Positions 48,437-57,855 are shown, counted from the first letter of the stretch. The stretch is DNA of 64,000 bases from an uncultured Oscillospiraceae bacterium (GCA_910584285.1 CAJTYK010000001.1:124001-188000); one strand, 5' to 3'. The notes: generated by a model not told the origin, from the letters alone. Program-made: numbers and translations.

Positions 48437-50662
48437 TTACCACAGGCCGAAGCTCATGGTCACATAGCCGGTGCCATCGGGAGGCGGCACCAGGGTCTCC
48501 AGGAAGTTGCCCGGATCCGCGTAGTCGGCGCTCCAGCCGGAGGCAAAGGAGATATCATAGTTGTAGTCGAAGCCGGAGGTGGGGAAGTAGCTGCTGCTGT
48601 AGTAGTCGTTGCGGTCGTCAAAGCCCATCAGGTTGACCTGCACCAGGCCGTCCAGGTTCTCCTCAATGCACTTCTTGTAGGCATTGAACTGGTTGACGTA
48701 GGTCTGGTTGCTGGACTGGTACGTGACGTCGATCTGGATGGGGTTCTCCTTGGTGACCTCAACGCCCTCGGCGGCCAGCTCCTCCACGGCCTTGGCCATA
48801 TACTCCTTGGCGGCGGCGGCATTGTACCAGCCGTCGAAGCCGTCACTGGAGCCGATGCCGTCGTCAGCATCGGGATCCCACACCTTGATGGGGAAGCCGT
48901 CCGCGTCCAGCTGGGCCTGCACGATCTCGCCATAGTGGGTGCCGGCGGGGAAGGTACCGATGTCCAGGGTCACTTCCTCCTCCAGGGAGACGAAGGTGCC
49001 GCACACGAAGGTGTTGCGCATGGAGTTGTACTTCAGATCCTCGCCATACTGCTGGCCCTGGTACTCGCCGCGGTCAAAGGCGAAGGTCAGGGCCAGACGG
49101 AAGTTCTTGTTGTTGATGGCGTTGTGCCAGCGGGCGGCGTCATCCAGGATGTCGGAGGTGTACACGCCCTCGGCCAGGTTGATCTCCTTGGCGCTGTCGG
49201 CGGTCTTGTTGGACACGCCCTTGGTCTCGTCGTCATAGTTGGCGTAACGGCCGCGGTTCAGGTTGTAGTAGCCGTTATAGGTGGAGCCGGTGCTGTTGAC
49301 AGACAGCACGGCATACTCCTCAAAGATGCCGTCCTTCTTGCACTGCTCCAGACGGGAGGCGTCCAGGGCGATGGAGGCCAGCTTGCCGTCCTTCACGTCA
49401 TAGTAGGGCTGGAGCACGTCCTGGCCGTCCCAGTACTTCCAGGTGATCTCGTGGACGTTCAGAGAGTCGGGATCCCAGTAGGTGGGGTTGGCCTTGTAGA
49501 CGATGCTGTTGTTGGCCGTCCAGCTGGTGACCAGCATGGGGCCGCAATAGGCGATGTTGTTGGGGGTCTTGCCGTAGTTGTAGTCGGCGGCGGCGGAATC
49601 AAACTCGGCGCCGAACTTGCCGCCCTGGCTCTCATAGTAGCTGCGGCACAGGGGGCCGCCCAGGCCCACGTAGGTCAGGGCGGACATGAAGTAGGGCATG
49701 GGGGCGGTGAGCTTGTACTCCAGGGTGTACTTATCCACAGCGGTGACGCCCACGGTGGAGAAGTCGGTGGTGGTGCCGCTCAGGTAATCGCTCATGCCCT
49801 CCAGGGAGGCCAGCATCTCAGCGGCGCCGCCGCCGCAGTCGGCGCAGTGCTGGAGACCGGCAACCCAGTCGTCAGCCTGAACCTCGCCAACCTCACGGCC
49901 CTGGGAGTCCACCCACTTCACGCCCTGGCGGATCTTGAAGGTGTAGGTCAGGCCGTCCTCGGACTCCTCCCAGCTCTCGGCCAGGGAGGGATACATCACG
50001 TTCTCCATGTCATAGTTCACCAGGCCGTCCACCAGGAAGCAGGTGGGCTCGGACTGGCTGGACTGCCAGGTGGCCAGATAGTCCCAGGTGGTGGGGTCGG
50101 AGGTATAGATATAGTCCGTGCTGTCAACCAGGGTATAGCCCTTGTCGGTGAGGAGCTTCTTGACCTCCTCCTTGAAGGTGCCGGTGCCGGCCAGCTCGTT
50201 CCACAGCTTGGTGACCTCGCTGGAATCCGCGGCCTTCAGCAGCTCCTCCACCACGATCATGGTGTGCAGACGGTCGCTGTCGCTGCCCCAGCCCACGGTG
50301 GAGATGGTGCGGGGAACCACGTGCCGGATGCCGTAGCGGCCGCCGTCACCCTGGGTGGGGATCATGACGCCGGACTCCAGCATCTTGGCCTCGGCCACGG
50401 CCATCAGGGCGTACCGCTCGGAAGACGTAACGGCCTTCTTGGCCTCCATAAAGGCGTTGTAGAACTCGCCCAGGGCGGTGTCATAGACCACCTGCTCCTC
50501 ATAGGTCATGGGCTGGAACTCGCCCAGCTGCACGCCCTGGCTCTGCTCAGGCGCGTCTGTCTTGTCGGCCGGGGGATTGCTGGTGTCAGCACCGGGGTTG
50601 CCGCAGGCAAACAGGCTGAGCATCATAGCAAGCGCCAGGGCCATGCTAAGAAACTTCTTCAT
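48437..50662 (-). CDS. Oligopeptide-binding lipoprotein, family 5, enlarged
   Basis: 741 residues; usual OppA/DppA proteins have about 540. Lipoprotein signal with lipobox LFAC and Cys20. Family 5 features: YPSLAESWEESEDGLTYTFK, IRQGVKWVDSQGREVG and KYTLEYKLTAPMPYFMSAL. The extra length lies mainly in the first 190 residues and between the two lobes. It should feed the OppB/OppC permease pair. The ATG at 50662 has AGGAGG upstream. It is the first large gene of the operon and is preceded by a long leader. Confidence 0.92.
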   Translation of the reverse strand: MKKFLSMALALAMMLSLFACGNPGADTSNPPADKTDAPEQSQGVQLGEFQPMTYEEQVVYDTALGEFYNAFMEAKKAVTSSERYALMAVAEAKMLESGVMIPTQGDGGRYGIRHVVPRTISTVGWGSDSDRLHTMIVVEELLKAADSSEVTKLWNELAGTGTFKEEVKKLLTDKGYTLVDSTDYIYTSDPTTWDYLATWQSSQSEPTCFLVDGLVNYDMENVMYPSLAESWEESEDGLTYTFKIRQGVKWVDSQGREVGEVQADDWVAGLQHCADCGGGAAEMLASLEGMSDYLSGTTTDFSTVGVTAVDKYTLEYKLTAPMPYFMSALTYVGLGGPLCRSYYESQGGKFGAEFDSAAADYNYGKTPNNIAYCGPMLVTSWTANNSIVYKANPTYWDPDSLNVHEITWKYWDGQDVLQPYYDVKDGKLASIALDASRLEQCKKDGIFEEYAVLSVNSTGSTYNGYYNLNRGRYANYDDETKGVSNKTADSAKEINLAEGVYTSDILDDAARWHNAINNKNFRLALTFAFDRGEYQGQQYGEDLKYNSMRNTFVCGTFVSLEEEVTLDIGTFPAGTHYGEIVQAQLDADGFPIKVWDPDADDGIGSSDGFDGWYNAAAAKEYMAKAVEELAAEGVEVTKENPIQIDVTYQSSNQTYVNQFNAYKKCIEENLDGLVQVNLMGFDDRNDYYSSSYFPTSGFDYNYDISFASGWSADYADPGNFLETLVPPPDGTGYVTMSFGLW

Positions 50663-50768
50663 TTCGTATCCTCCTATTTATTTTATATTTAACCGGGCAA
50701 AACGGAATCATGCCGCCCATCCTGCTCAGGTTAAACCGGGATCCTCCCCACCGGTCGGCAGGGGTTTT

Positions 50769-50811
50769 CGTTTTCCCGGAGGGAAAACGGCGAACGGGGC
50801 GCGCCCCGTTC
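50769..50811 (-). promoter_or_regulatory. Two hairpins in the oppA leader
   Basis: A 20-base perfect palindrome (50792-50811, half-site GAACGGGGCG) and CGTTTTCCC/GGGAAAACG (50769-50789). They lie between the small frame and the oppA start. No proper U run, so a simple terminator is unlikely; an attenuator or riboswitch-like leader is possible. Confidence 0.5.
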
Positions 50812-50825
50812 AGTGCTGTGTAGCG

Positions 50826-50873
50826 TTAAACTGCCGCCCCGCAAATTGCAGGGGCCGCGGCGTCTTGATTCAT
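50826..50873 (-). CDS. Candidate 15-residue leader peptide
   Basis: MNQDAAAPAICGAAV, with GGAG about nine bases before the ATG, near the 5' end of the oppA transcript. The frame is open to an ATG at 50897 (23 residues) that would be almost leaderless. Short frames occur by chance, so this needs conservation to be believed. Confidence 0.3.
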   Translation of the reverse strand: MNQDAAAPAICGAAV

Positions 50874-50906
50874 GCCAAGGCGCTCCAATGCTGTCATACG
50901 CCAAAC

Positions 50907-50935
50907 ATTATACCGGGCCGACCCGCCGCTGTCAA
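50907..50935 (-). promoter_or_regulatory. Promoter of the peptide transporter operon
   Basis: Perfect TTGACA (50930-50935), 17-base spacer, TATAAT (50907-50912) on the minus strand. It leaves a leader of about 240 bases before oppA. The rest of 50936-51183 shows no gene. Confidence 0.85.
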
Positions 50936-51183
50936 TATTAAAATGCCCAAACCTGTGCCAAATCTGCCTGTTTCCCCCCCTCCATCCTCCCTCTTTTTTT
51001 CTCCGTTTCAAGCAGGAAACTCTCGGATTTCTTGCAAAATCTGTGGGTGCCGCCCTGCCTTTGGGGAAAAACCGGAACATTTGTCCACCATATGCGCACA
51101 GTTTTTCCTCCGTCAATCCGCCGAAGCCGGCTGAGAAAAAACGGGAGACGGCCCCGCCGCCTCCCGTTTTTCCATCATGTCAG

Positions 51184-51732
51184 TCACTCGTAGACCGCCC
51201 GGCTCCCGCCGATGAACCTGGGCCGGGTGCGGGCGCACAGCAGGATGGCCTGTCCGATGTGATCCAGGCTCAGCCGCACGGGCACCGCCACCTCCCGCAG
51301 GTGCATCCCGATAAGGGTGCCGCCGATGTCCAGCCCGGCGTGGACCCGGATGCGCTCCACCGCCGTGGGCCGCTCAAAGGCCCGCCACGCCTGGACGGCA
51401 AAGGAACCCCCTGCGTGGGGCTGGGGCACCACGCACACCGGCTCATAGCCGTACCGTTCGGCGCACACCCCCTCGACGATGAGGGCCCGGTTCAAATGCT
51501 CGCAGCACTGGGCAGCCAGGTAGATCCCCCGCTCCCGCAGGATCGGGTAGATCCCGCCGAACACGGCCCGGGCCGCCTCCTGGCTGGACGCCTTGCCAAT
51601 GCGCCCGCCCAGCACCTCGGAGGAGGAACAGCCCACCACGAAAAGGTCTCCCGCTCTCAGACTGGCCGCGTCCAGCAGCTCCGTCGTCGCCGTCCGGGCC
51701 TGGGCTGTGATCTGTTCAAAATCCGGTTCCAT
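51184..51732 (-). CDS. TIGR01440/DUF436 family protein
   Basis: 182 residues. Family stretches: GDLFVVGCSSSEVLGGRIGKAS (about 27-48), ARAVFGGIYPILRERGIYLA, CCEHLNRALIVE and AGLDIGGTLIGMHLR. The family is widespread in Firmicutes and has no known role. It lies nine bases after the M32 carboxypeptidase gene, so the two share a transcript. No signal peptide. Confidence 0.88.
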   Translation of the reverse strand: MEPDFEQITAQARTATTELLDAASLRAGDLFVVGCSSSEVLGGRIGKASSQEAARAVFGGIYPILRERGIYLAAQCCEHLNRALIVEGVCAERYGYEPVCVVPQPHAGGSFAVQAWRAFERPTAVERIRVHAGLDIGGTLIGMHLREVAVPVRLSLDHIGQAILLCARTRPRFIGGSRAVYE

Positions 51733-51741
51733 AGCCCGCCC

Positions 51742-53238
51742 TCACAGTCCGTACAGCGCGCTGTACTTTTTCTCCAGGTAGTCGGCAAACACCGTGGGGT
51801 CGAACACGCCGCAGGCGTTTTTCACCACATCCGCCGGCACCAGCAGGCCACCATATTGGTGCACCTTCTCCCGCAGCCACTCCGACACCCCGGACAGGTC
51901 GCCCCGGGACACGGGGCCCCACACGTCCATGTCCGCCTCCATGTTTTTCAGCATCTGGGCGCCGTAGGCGCTGCCCAGGGCGTAGGAGGGGAAGTAGCCG
52001 AAGGCCCCGCCGGACCAGTGGCTGTCCTGGAGGCAGCCGCTGCGGTTGTCGGGCACGTCCACCCCCAGGTACTCCTTGTACAGCCGGTTCCAGGTCTCGG
52101 GCACGTCCTTGACGGACAGCGTACCGCCGATGAGCTGCTTTTCGATCTCATAGCGCACCATGATGTGCAGGCAGTAGGTCAGCTCGTCCGCCTCGGTGCG
52201 AATCAGGGAGGGCTGGGCCTTGTTGACGGCGCGGTAGAACTGCTCCGCCGTCACGTCCGCCAGCTGCTCCGGGAAGAACTCCTTCATTTTCGGGTAAATG
52301 GCCTCGATAAAGGGCCTGGAGCGGCCGATAAGGTTCTCATAAAACCGGGACTGGCTCTCGTGGACGCCCATGGACACGCCCCCGGCCAGACTGGTGTACT
52401 GCACCTCGTCACAGATCCCCAGCTCGTACTTGGCGTGGCCCCCCTCGTGGATCACGGAGTACATGGAATTGCCCACGTCGTTTTCAAAGTAGTGGGTGGT
52501 GATCCGCACGTCCTTGTTGTTGAACTCCAGGGTGTAGGGGTGCTCCGTCTCCCCGATGGTGCAGTGGGCCCGATCCAGCCCCAGCACCTCCATCAGGTAG
52601 TCGGAGAACTTCCGCTGAGCCTCCACCGGGTAGTGCCGCCGCAGGAAGGAGTCGTCGGGCTGCTCCTTCTCCCCGATGGCGTGGATCAGGGGCACGATCC
52701 GCGCCCGGAGGGTGGCGAAGAAGCCGTCCAGATAGGCTGTGTCCACCCCCCGCTCGTACTCGTTTAGCAGGGCGTCGTAGGGGGCCTTGGCAGGATCGTA
52801 GTATCCGGCAAACTTGATATTGAAGGTCACCAGCTTCTCCAGCAGGGGGCGGAATAGCTCGAAGTCGTCCTGCTCCTTGGCCCGGTGCCACACGTCGCTG
52901 GCCTCGTTGGTGAGCATGGCGTACTCCATATACTCGTCCGCCGGGATCCGGGTCAGCTGGGCGTAGGAGCGGCGCAGCTCCTCCACCTCCCGGAAATGGA
53001 GCCGATCCAGCTCCTCCCGCCGCTCCCACAGAAAGTCCAGCAGCTCCCCCGTCTCAGGGGCAGAGAACAGCTTGTGCCGCTCCCCCGCCAGCACGCCCAG
53101 GGCTACCCCACGGCCTTCGGCGGTGTCCTTGGGGGCCACAGTGGTGCCGTCCAGATACAGGGCAGAGTCCGCCGCATAGTAGGCGTACAGCTTCTTTTCC
53201 AGCTCGGCCAATTTGGCCAGCGCCTCGTTCTGTTCCAT
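51742..53238 (-). CDS. M32 family metallocarboxypeptidase (Taq type)
   Basis: 498 residues, normal length. Releases C-terminal amino acids from peptides in the cytoplasm. The metal motif HEGGH (HExxH form) is in SVIHEGGHAKYELGI near residue 263; the second part with the metal-binding Glu is GVHESQSRFYENLIGRS. The C-terminal YCLHIMVRYEIEKQLI region is typical. It starts with ATG at 53238 and is followed by the DUF436 gene. Confidence 0.95.
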   Translation of the reverse strand: MEQNEALAKLAELEKKLYAYYAADSALYLDGTTVAPKDTAEGRGVALGVLAGERHKLFSAPETGELLDFLWERREELDRLHFREVEELRRSYAQLTRIPADEYMEYAMLTNEASDVWHRAKEQDDFELFRPLLEKLVTFNIKFAGYYDPAKAPYDALLNEYERGVDTAYLDGFFATLRARIVPLIHAIGEKEQPDDSFLRRHYPVEAQRKFSDYLMEVLGLDRAHCTIGETEHPYTLEFNNKDVRITTHYFENDVGNSMYSVIHEGGHAKYELGICDEVQYTSLAGGVSMGVHESQSRFYENLIGRSRPFIEAIYPKMKEFFPEQLADVTAEQFYRAVNKAQPSLIRTEADELTYCLHIMVRYEIEKQLIGGTLSVKDVPETWNRLYKEYLGVDVPDNRSGCLQDSHWSGGAFGYFPSYALGSAYGAQMLKNMEADMDVWGPVSRGDLSGVSEWLREKVHQYGGLLVPADVVKNACGVFDPTVFADYLEKKYSALYGL

Positions 53239-53274
53239 GTCCGTCTCCTCATTTCCTTTGTAGTGTGTATGGGC

Positions 53275-53586
53275 TCAGATCCGGTCGGGGCAGTCCCCGG
53301 TGAAGGACACGCCGCCCTCCCCCGCCAGCAGTCGGGCCAGGGCCCGTCCGTCCTCCGTCAGGCCCAGATCCTCAATGACCACCTCACCTCGCCACAGGCC
53401 AGTGCGCCGCAGCCACAGCGCCGCCCGCACCGTCTGCTCCAGTCCCGCGCCGCTTCCCTCGGCGCTGATCACCAGCCGCCCTGGGCACTCCCCCGGCAGC
53501 AGCAGGGCCCCCAGCGCCAGCCAGCCCAGGCTCACCGCCCCAAAGGCCGCCAGCAGTACCGCGATAAACTGGATGAATTCCGTCAT
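53275..53586 (-). CDS. Small membrane protein, unknown function
   Basis: About 103 residues from the ATG at 53586 (AGGAGG eight bases upstream). One N-terminal membrane helix (about 3-30), then a soluble part of about 70 residues with RLVISAEGSGAGLEQTVRAA and a Leu/Gly-rich region. I know no family. It lies between the small multidrug-export-type gene and the M32 gene. Confidence 0.6.
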   Translation of the reverse strand: MTEFIQFIAVLLAAFGAVSLGWLALGALLLPGECPGRLVISAEGSGAGLEQTVRAALWLRRTGLWRGEVVIEDLGLTEDGRALARLLAGEGGVSFTGDCPDRI

Positions 53587-53654
53587 AAACGCCACCTCCT
53601 GGGCCATTCTATGGCCCGGAAGCCGGTTTTGTCACCGATTGCAGCAGATCCCCG

Positions 53655-54140
53655 TCAAATCAGGCTGACCACCCCGTAGGACAGGATGCTGATGGCCATG
53701 CCCGCGATGAGCACCCCGACGATCACCGAGGGGATGGCCTTCCGCAGGGGCATATCCAAAAACGCCGCCGCCAGGGAGCCCGTCCACGCCCCGGTGCCGG
53801 GCAGAGGGATGGCCACAAACAGCATCAGCCCCAGGTACTTGTACTTCGTCACCCGCTGTCCCTTCAGGTGGGCCTTGCGCTCCAGCTTGTCCACCAGGCT
53901 GTTCAGCCGGGGCATATGCCGCCGCATCCACTGGAAGATCCGGCGGATATAGACGATGATGAAGGGCACTGGGATCAGATTGCCAATGACGGCGGCGATG
54001 AAGGCCGCCCACACTGGCAGCCCCGCCGCCACGCCGAAGGGGATGCCCCCCCGCAGCTCCACCACCGGGATCATGGACACCAGCATGGTGAGGGTAAACT
54101 CCCCCGCCATGGTGTCCGTCAGCCACTGCATCAATTCCAT
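53655..54140 (-). CDS. Small multidrug-export family (COG2426) membrane protein
   Basis: 161 residues with about four membrane helices. Family motif: VVELRGGIPFGVAAGLPVWA (about 25-44), and IPLPGTGAWTGSLAAAFLDMPLRKA split near 112-136, typical of the COG2426 proteins called small multidrug export. Evidence for drug transport in the family is weak. It follows uvrA by six bases. Confidence 0.85.
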   Translation of the reverse strand: MELMQWLTDTMAGEFTLTMLVSMIPVVELRGGIPFGVAAGLPVWAAFIAAVIGNLIPVPFIIVYIRRIFQWMRRHMPRLNSLVDKLERKAHLKGQRVTKYKYLGLMLFVAIPLPGTGAWTGSLAAAFLDMPLRKAIPSVIVGVLIAGMAISILSYGVVSLI

Positions 54141-54146
54141 GGGAGA

Positions 54147-56981
54147 TCAACTCATTTCCAAAACCGTTTTTAGATACTTGCCCGTGTAACTCTCGGGGTG
54201 GCGGGCCACCTCCTCCGGCGTGCCCGTACAGACGACGGTGCCGCCGCCGGAACCGCCCTCCGGGCCCAGGTCGATGAGATAGTCCGCCGTCTTGATCACG
54301 TCCAGGTTGTGCTCAATCACCACCACTGTGTTTCCCTTGTCTACGAACCGCTGGAGCACCTCCACCAGCTGATGAACGTCTGCGGTATGCAGACCCGTCG
54401 TCGGTTCGTCCAGGATATACACTGTGGAGCCGGTGGACTGCTTGGACAGCTCGGTGGCCAGCTTCACCCGCTGGGCCTCGCCGCCGGACAGAGTGGTGGA
54501 GGGCTGGCCCAGCTTCACGTAGCCCAGCCCCACGTCCTTGAGGGTCTTGACCCGGTTGTAGAGCCGGGGCAGGTTCTCGAAGAAGGGCAGGGCCTCGTCC
54601 ACCGTCATCTCCAGCACTTCGTGGATGTTCTTGCCCTTGTAGCGCACCTCCAGCGTCTCCCGGTTGTAGCGCTTGCCCTTGCACACCTCGCAGGGGACGT
54701 AGATGTCCGGCAGGAAGTGCATCTCAATCTTCAGCAGGCCGTCGCCGGAGCAAGCCTCGCACCGCCCGCCCCGGACGTTGAAGGAAAACCGCCCCGGGCC
54801 GTAGCCTCGGGTTTTCGCGTCCTGGGTGGAGGCGAATAGCTCCCGGATGTCGTTGAACAGCCCCGTGTAGGTGGCGGGGTTGGAACGGGGGGTGCGGCCA
54901 ATGGGAGACTGGTCGATGGCGATCACCTTGTCCAAAAATTCGATGCCGTCCATGCCGTCGTGCCTGCCGGGGCGGGCTTTGGTGCGGTTGAGCTCCGCGC
55001 CCAGCCGCTTGTAGAGGATCTCGTTCACAAGCGACGACTTGCCCGAGCCGGACACGCCGGTGACGGCGATAAACGTCCCCAGGGGGAAGCTCACGTCGAT
55101 GTGGCGCAGGTTGTTCTCCGCCGCCCCCCGCACGGTGAGGACGTGGCCGTTCCCCGCCCGGCGCTCGGTGGGCACGGGCACCTTCTTCCGCCCCGCCAGG
55201 TAGTCGCCGGTGATGGAGCCGGGGGTGTTCATGACCTCCTCGGCGGTGCCGCAGGCCACCACCTGCCCGCCGTGAACCCCCGCGCCGGGGCCGATGTCCA
55301 CGATGTAGTCCGCCGCCCGCATGGTGTCCTCGTCGTGCTCCACCACGATCAGAGTATTTCCCAGATCCCGCAAATGCTTCAACGTGCCCAGCAGCAGGTC
55401 GTTGTCCCGCTGGTGCAGGCCGATGGAGGGCTCGTCCAGGATATACAGCACCCCCATCAGGGAGGAGCCGATCTGGGTGGCCAGCCGGATGCGCTGGCTC
55501 TCGCCGCCGGACAGGGTGCCCGCCTGCCGGGTCAGGGTCAGGTACTGCAAGCCCACCGACTTTAGGAAGCCCAGCCGGGCGCGGATCTCCTTCAAAATCT
55601 GGTCGGCGATCATGGCCTGGGTGTCGGTGAGGGTGATGGTGTCCAGGAAGGCCAGGGCCTCGTCCACCGGCTTCTCGCAAAACTCATGGATGGAGCTGCC
55701 CCCCACGGTAACCGCCAGTGCCTCCCGCTTGAGCCGCTTGCCCTGGCAGGTGGGGCAGGGGCACTCGCTCATGCACTCCTCGATCTCCCGCTTCATGGCG
55801 TCGGACTGGGTTTCCCGGTAGCGGCGCTCCAGGTTGTTCACGATGCCCTCGAAGGGCTGGTACAAGGTGCCCTTGCCCCGGGGCTGGTCGTAGTTCAGGG
55901 TGAGCTTCTCCCCCTTGGTGCCGTAGAGGATGATGTCCATCACCTCGTCCGACAGCTTCTCCACAGGGTCGGTGAGCTTGAACTTATATTTTTTCGCCAG
56001 CGCGTCAAAATACATCCGGGAGATGCCGTCCGACTTGATATGGTTCCAGCCCGAGGCGGTGATGGCCCCCTCTAAAATGGACAGGGAGCGGTTGGGGATG
56101 ATGCGGTCGGGGTCGATCTTCATCTGGCTGCCCAGGCCGGTGCAGGTGGGGCAGGCCCCGTAGGGGTTGTTGAAGGAGAACATCCGGGGGGTGAGCTCCT
56201 CGATGGACACGCCGCAGTCCTCGCAGGCGTAGTTCTGGGAGAACAGGATGTCCCGCTCCTCGTCGCCTAAGACGTTGATGATGACGATGCCGCCGGACAG
56301 GTTGGAGGCGGTCTCCACGCTGTCGGTGAGGCGGCGGGCCACGTCCTCCCGGATCACCAGCCGATCCACCACGATCTCAATGGAGTGCTTCTTGTTTTTG
56401 TCCAGCTTGATCTCCTCGGTGAGGTCGTACAGCGAGCCGTCCGCCCGCACCCGGACATAGCCCGACTTCCGGGCGTCCTCGAAGATTTTGGCGTGCTCGC
56501 CCTTCTTGCCCCGGATGACGGGGGCGAGCACCTGGATCCGGGTGGCCTCCGGGAGTGTGAGCACCTGGTCGATGATCTGGTCGATGGTCTGCTGTTTGAT
56601 CTCTTTGCCGCAGATAGGGCAGTGGGGGGTGCCGACGCGGGCCCACAGCAGGCGCAGGTAGTCATAGATCTCCGTCACCGTGCCCACAGTGGAACGGGGA
56701 TTTTTTGACGTGGTTTTCTGGTCGATGGAGATGGCGGGGGACAGCCCCTCGATGTAGTCCACGTCCGGCTTCTCCATCTGGCCCAAAAACATCCGGGCGT
56801 AGGAGGACAGGGACTCCACATACCGCCGCTGTCCCTCGGCGTACAGCGTCTCAAAGGCCAGGGAGGATTTGCCCGAGCCGGACAGGCCGGTGAGCACCAC
56901 CAGCTTGTCCCGGGGAATGGTGACGTCGATGTTTTTCAGGTTGTTTTCTCGCGCGCCTTTGATGACGATCTTATCCTGCAT
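54147..56981 (-). CDS. uvrA: Excinuclease ABC subunit A
   Basis: 944 residues, normal. DNA damage recognition ATPase of nucleotide excision repair. It has two ABC modules: Walker A GLSGSGKSSLAFE near 34 and GVSGSGKSS near 640, signatures LSGGESQRIRLATQ and LSGGEAQRVKLATEL, and zinc fingers with CEDCG/CPTC and CEACSGDG/CEVCKG. The ATG at 56981 is preceded by a promoter at 57023-57051; I see no LexA-type box there, in contrast to uvrB. Confidence 0.98.
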   Translation of the reverse strand: MQDKIVIKGARENNLKNIDVTIPRDKLVVLTGLSGSGKSSLAFETLYAEGQRRYVESLSSYARMFLGQMEKPDVDYIEGLSPAISIDQKTTSKNPRSTVGTVTEIYDYLRLLWARVGTPHCPICGKEIKQQTIDQIIDQVLTLPEATRIQVLAPVIRGKKGEHAKIFEDARKSGYVRVRADGSLYDLTEEIKLDKNKKHSIEIVVDRLVIREDVARRLTDSVETASNLSGGIVIINVLGDEERDILFSQNYACEDCGVSIEELTPRMFSFNNPYGACPTCTGLGSQMKIDPDRIIPNRSLSILEGAITASGWNHIKSDGISRMYFDALAKKYKFKLTDPVEKLSDEVMDIILYGTKGEKLTLNYDQPRGKGTLYQPFEGIVNNLERRYRETQSDAMKREIEECMSECPCPTCQGKRLKREALAVTVGGSSIHEFCEKPVDEALAFLDTITLTDTQAMIADQILKEIRARLGFLKSVGLQYLTLTRQAGTLSGGESQRIRLATQIGSSLMGVLYILDEPSIGLHQRDNDLLLGTLKHLRDLGNTLIVVEHDEDTMRAADYIVDIGPGAGVHGGQVVACGTAEEVMNTPGSITGDYLAGRKKVPVPTERRAGNGHVLTVRGAAENNLRHIDVSFPLGTFIAVTGVSGSGKSSLVNEILYKRLGAELNRTKARPGRHDGMDGIEFLDKVIAIDQSPIGRTPRSNPATYTGLFNDIRELFASTQDAKTRGYGPGRFSFNVRGGRCEACSGDGLLKIEMHFLPDIYVPCEVCKGKRYNRETLEVRYKGKNIHEVLEMTVDEALPFFENLPRLYNRVKTLKDVGLGYVKLGQPSTTLSGGEAQRVKLATELSKQSTGSTVYILDEPTTGLHTADVHQLVEVLQRFVDKGNTVVVIEHNLDVIKTADYLIDLGPEGGSGGGTVVCTGTPEEVARHPESYTGKYLKTVLEMS

Positions 56982-57022
56982 GGGTGTTCTCCTCGGTTTT
57001 CTTTAAATTTGGGCCCAGAGAT

Positions 57023-57051
57023 AGGATAGTGAAACAAATTTTTAATGTCAA
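57023..57051 (-). promoter_or_regulatory. Promoter of uvrA
   Basis: TTGACA (57046-57051), 17-base spacer, TATCCT (57023-57028) on the minus strand. It overlaps the end of the CPCC gene. Confidence 0.7.
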
Positions 57052-57461
57052 GCCCCATTTTTGTCAGGTTTTTTGGGGATTTCGCCGGGCAGAGGCGGAC
57101 GGGCGTGGCAAACCAGATCGGGCCGCACCGCGCCGTACTCCCGAAAGTTCTCCCGGCCCTCCCGCAGCGTCATGCCGCCGTTCTCGTCGCTGGGGTCGTC
57201 CTCGCCGGGGTCGAACACGTCGTTCTCCCAGAAGCACACCGGGCAGATATAGGCGATGGCGTCCTCCCTGGGGACGGGAAAGGTGAGATACCCGCAGCAG
57301 GGACAGGGGTAGATCCCGGCGAGCTTCTCCGGCTCAGCCTCCGGCGCGGGCATGGATTCCGGCTCCTCCGGCCGACGCACCCCGTCTGTTATGATGAAGT
57401 GGTCGTTGTGGGCCTCGGGGAGATACAGGAACTTTTCCCGCCTTTTTCTCTGGTCATCCAC
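57048..57461 (-). CDS. CPCC-family cysteine-rich protein
   Basis: About 137 residues. It starts at a GTG (57461) that overlaps the end of the YjbR gene, with AAGGAG about ten bases upstream. The CPCC domain is clear: YPCPCCGYLTFPVP near 57-70, then ICPVCFWENDVFDPGEDDPS and GGMTLREGRENFREYGA. Such domains bind zinc; the function is not known. The open frame before the GTG is out of step with real coding and is not part of the gene. Confidence 0.8.
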   Translation of the reverse strand: MDDQRKRREKFLYLPEAHNDHFIITDGVRRPEEPESMPAPEAEPEKLAGIYPCPCCGYLTFPVPREDAIAYICPVCFWENDVFDPGEDDPSDENGGMTLREGRENFREYGAVRPDLVCHARPPLPGEIPKKPDKNGA

Positions 57462-57837
57462 CGTCCGCCAGCTCCTTCTGCACATACTTGGGCAGCTTGG
57501 ACACCACCAGCTCATAGGACATATCGCACAGATCCTTGAGCACCCCGTCGGGCAGCCCCCCGTCCAGCAGGGCGGCAATCCACAGCTTCTTGTCGCAGTA
57601 GAAGCCGGGCAGTATGTCCGGGTACTGCTCCCGGAACGCCTCCGCCAGCCGGGGGTCGCACTTCAGGTTCACCAGATCGTGGTCGTTATACCGCTCGTCC
57701 TTCATCCCCCGGGGCGAGCACACGGCGGCAAACAGTTTGCCCCGCACCATGTAGCGGTGCCAGCCCCATTCCAGCTTGTAATCCTTTTCCGCTCCGGGCT
57801 TGTCCAGCAGGTATTCGTCCAACCATTCATATTTCAC
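57454..57837 (-). CDS. MmcQ/YjbR-family protein
   Basis: 127 residues with the family fold: WLDEYLLDKPGAEKDYKLEW at the start, RYMVRGKLFAAVC and LVNLKCDPRLAEAFREQYP. The structure is a double-wing DNA-binding-like fold, but the role is unproven. The stop overlaps the start of the CPCC gene. About 18 bases separate it from the YbaK gene. Confidence 0.88.
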   Translation of the reverse strand: MKYEWLDEYLLDKPGAEKDYKLEWGWHRYMVRGKLFAAVCSPRGMKDERYNDHDLVNLKCDPRLAEAFREQYPDILPGFYCDKKLWIAALLDGGLPDGVLKDLCDMSYELVVSKLPKYVQKELADGG

Positions 57838-57855
57838 AGGTTTTCTCCCCTTCCC

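Noticed and set aside
50663..50912. T-box or known amino-acid riboswitch in the oppA leader
   Set aside because: The T-box sequence and specifier arrangement are absent.
50826..51116. 96-residue minus-strand frame across the oppA promoter
   Set aside because: It covers the consensus promoter and has no ribosome site; only its last 15-23 codons lie in the transcript and are listed as a weak leader peptide.
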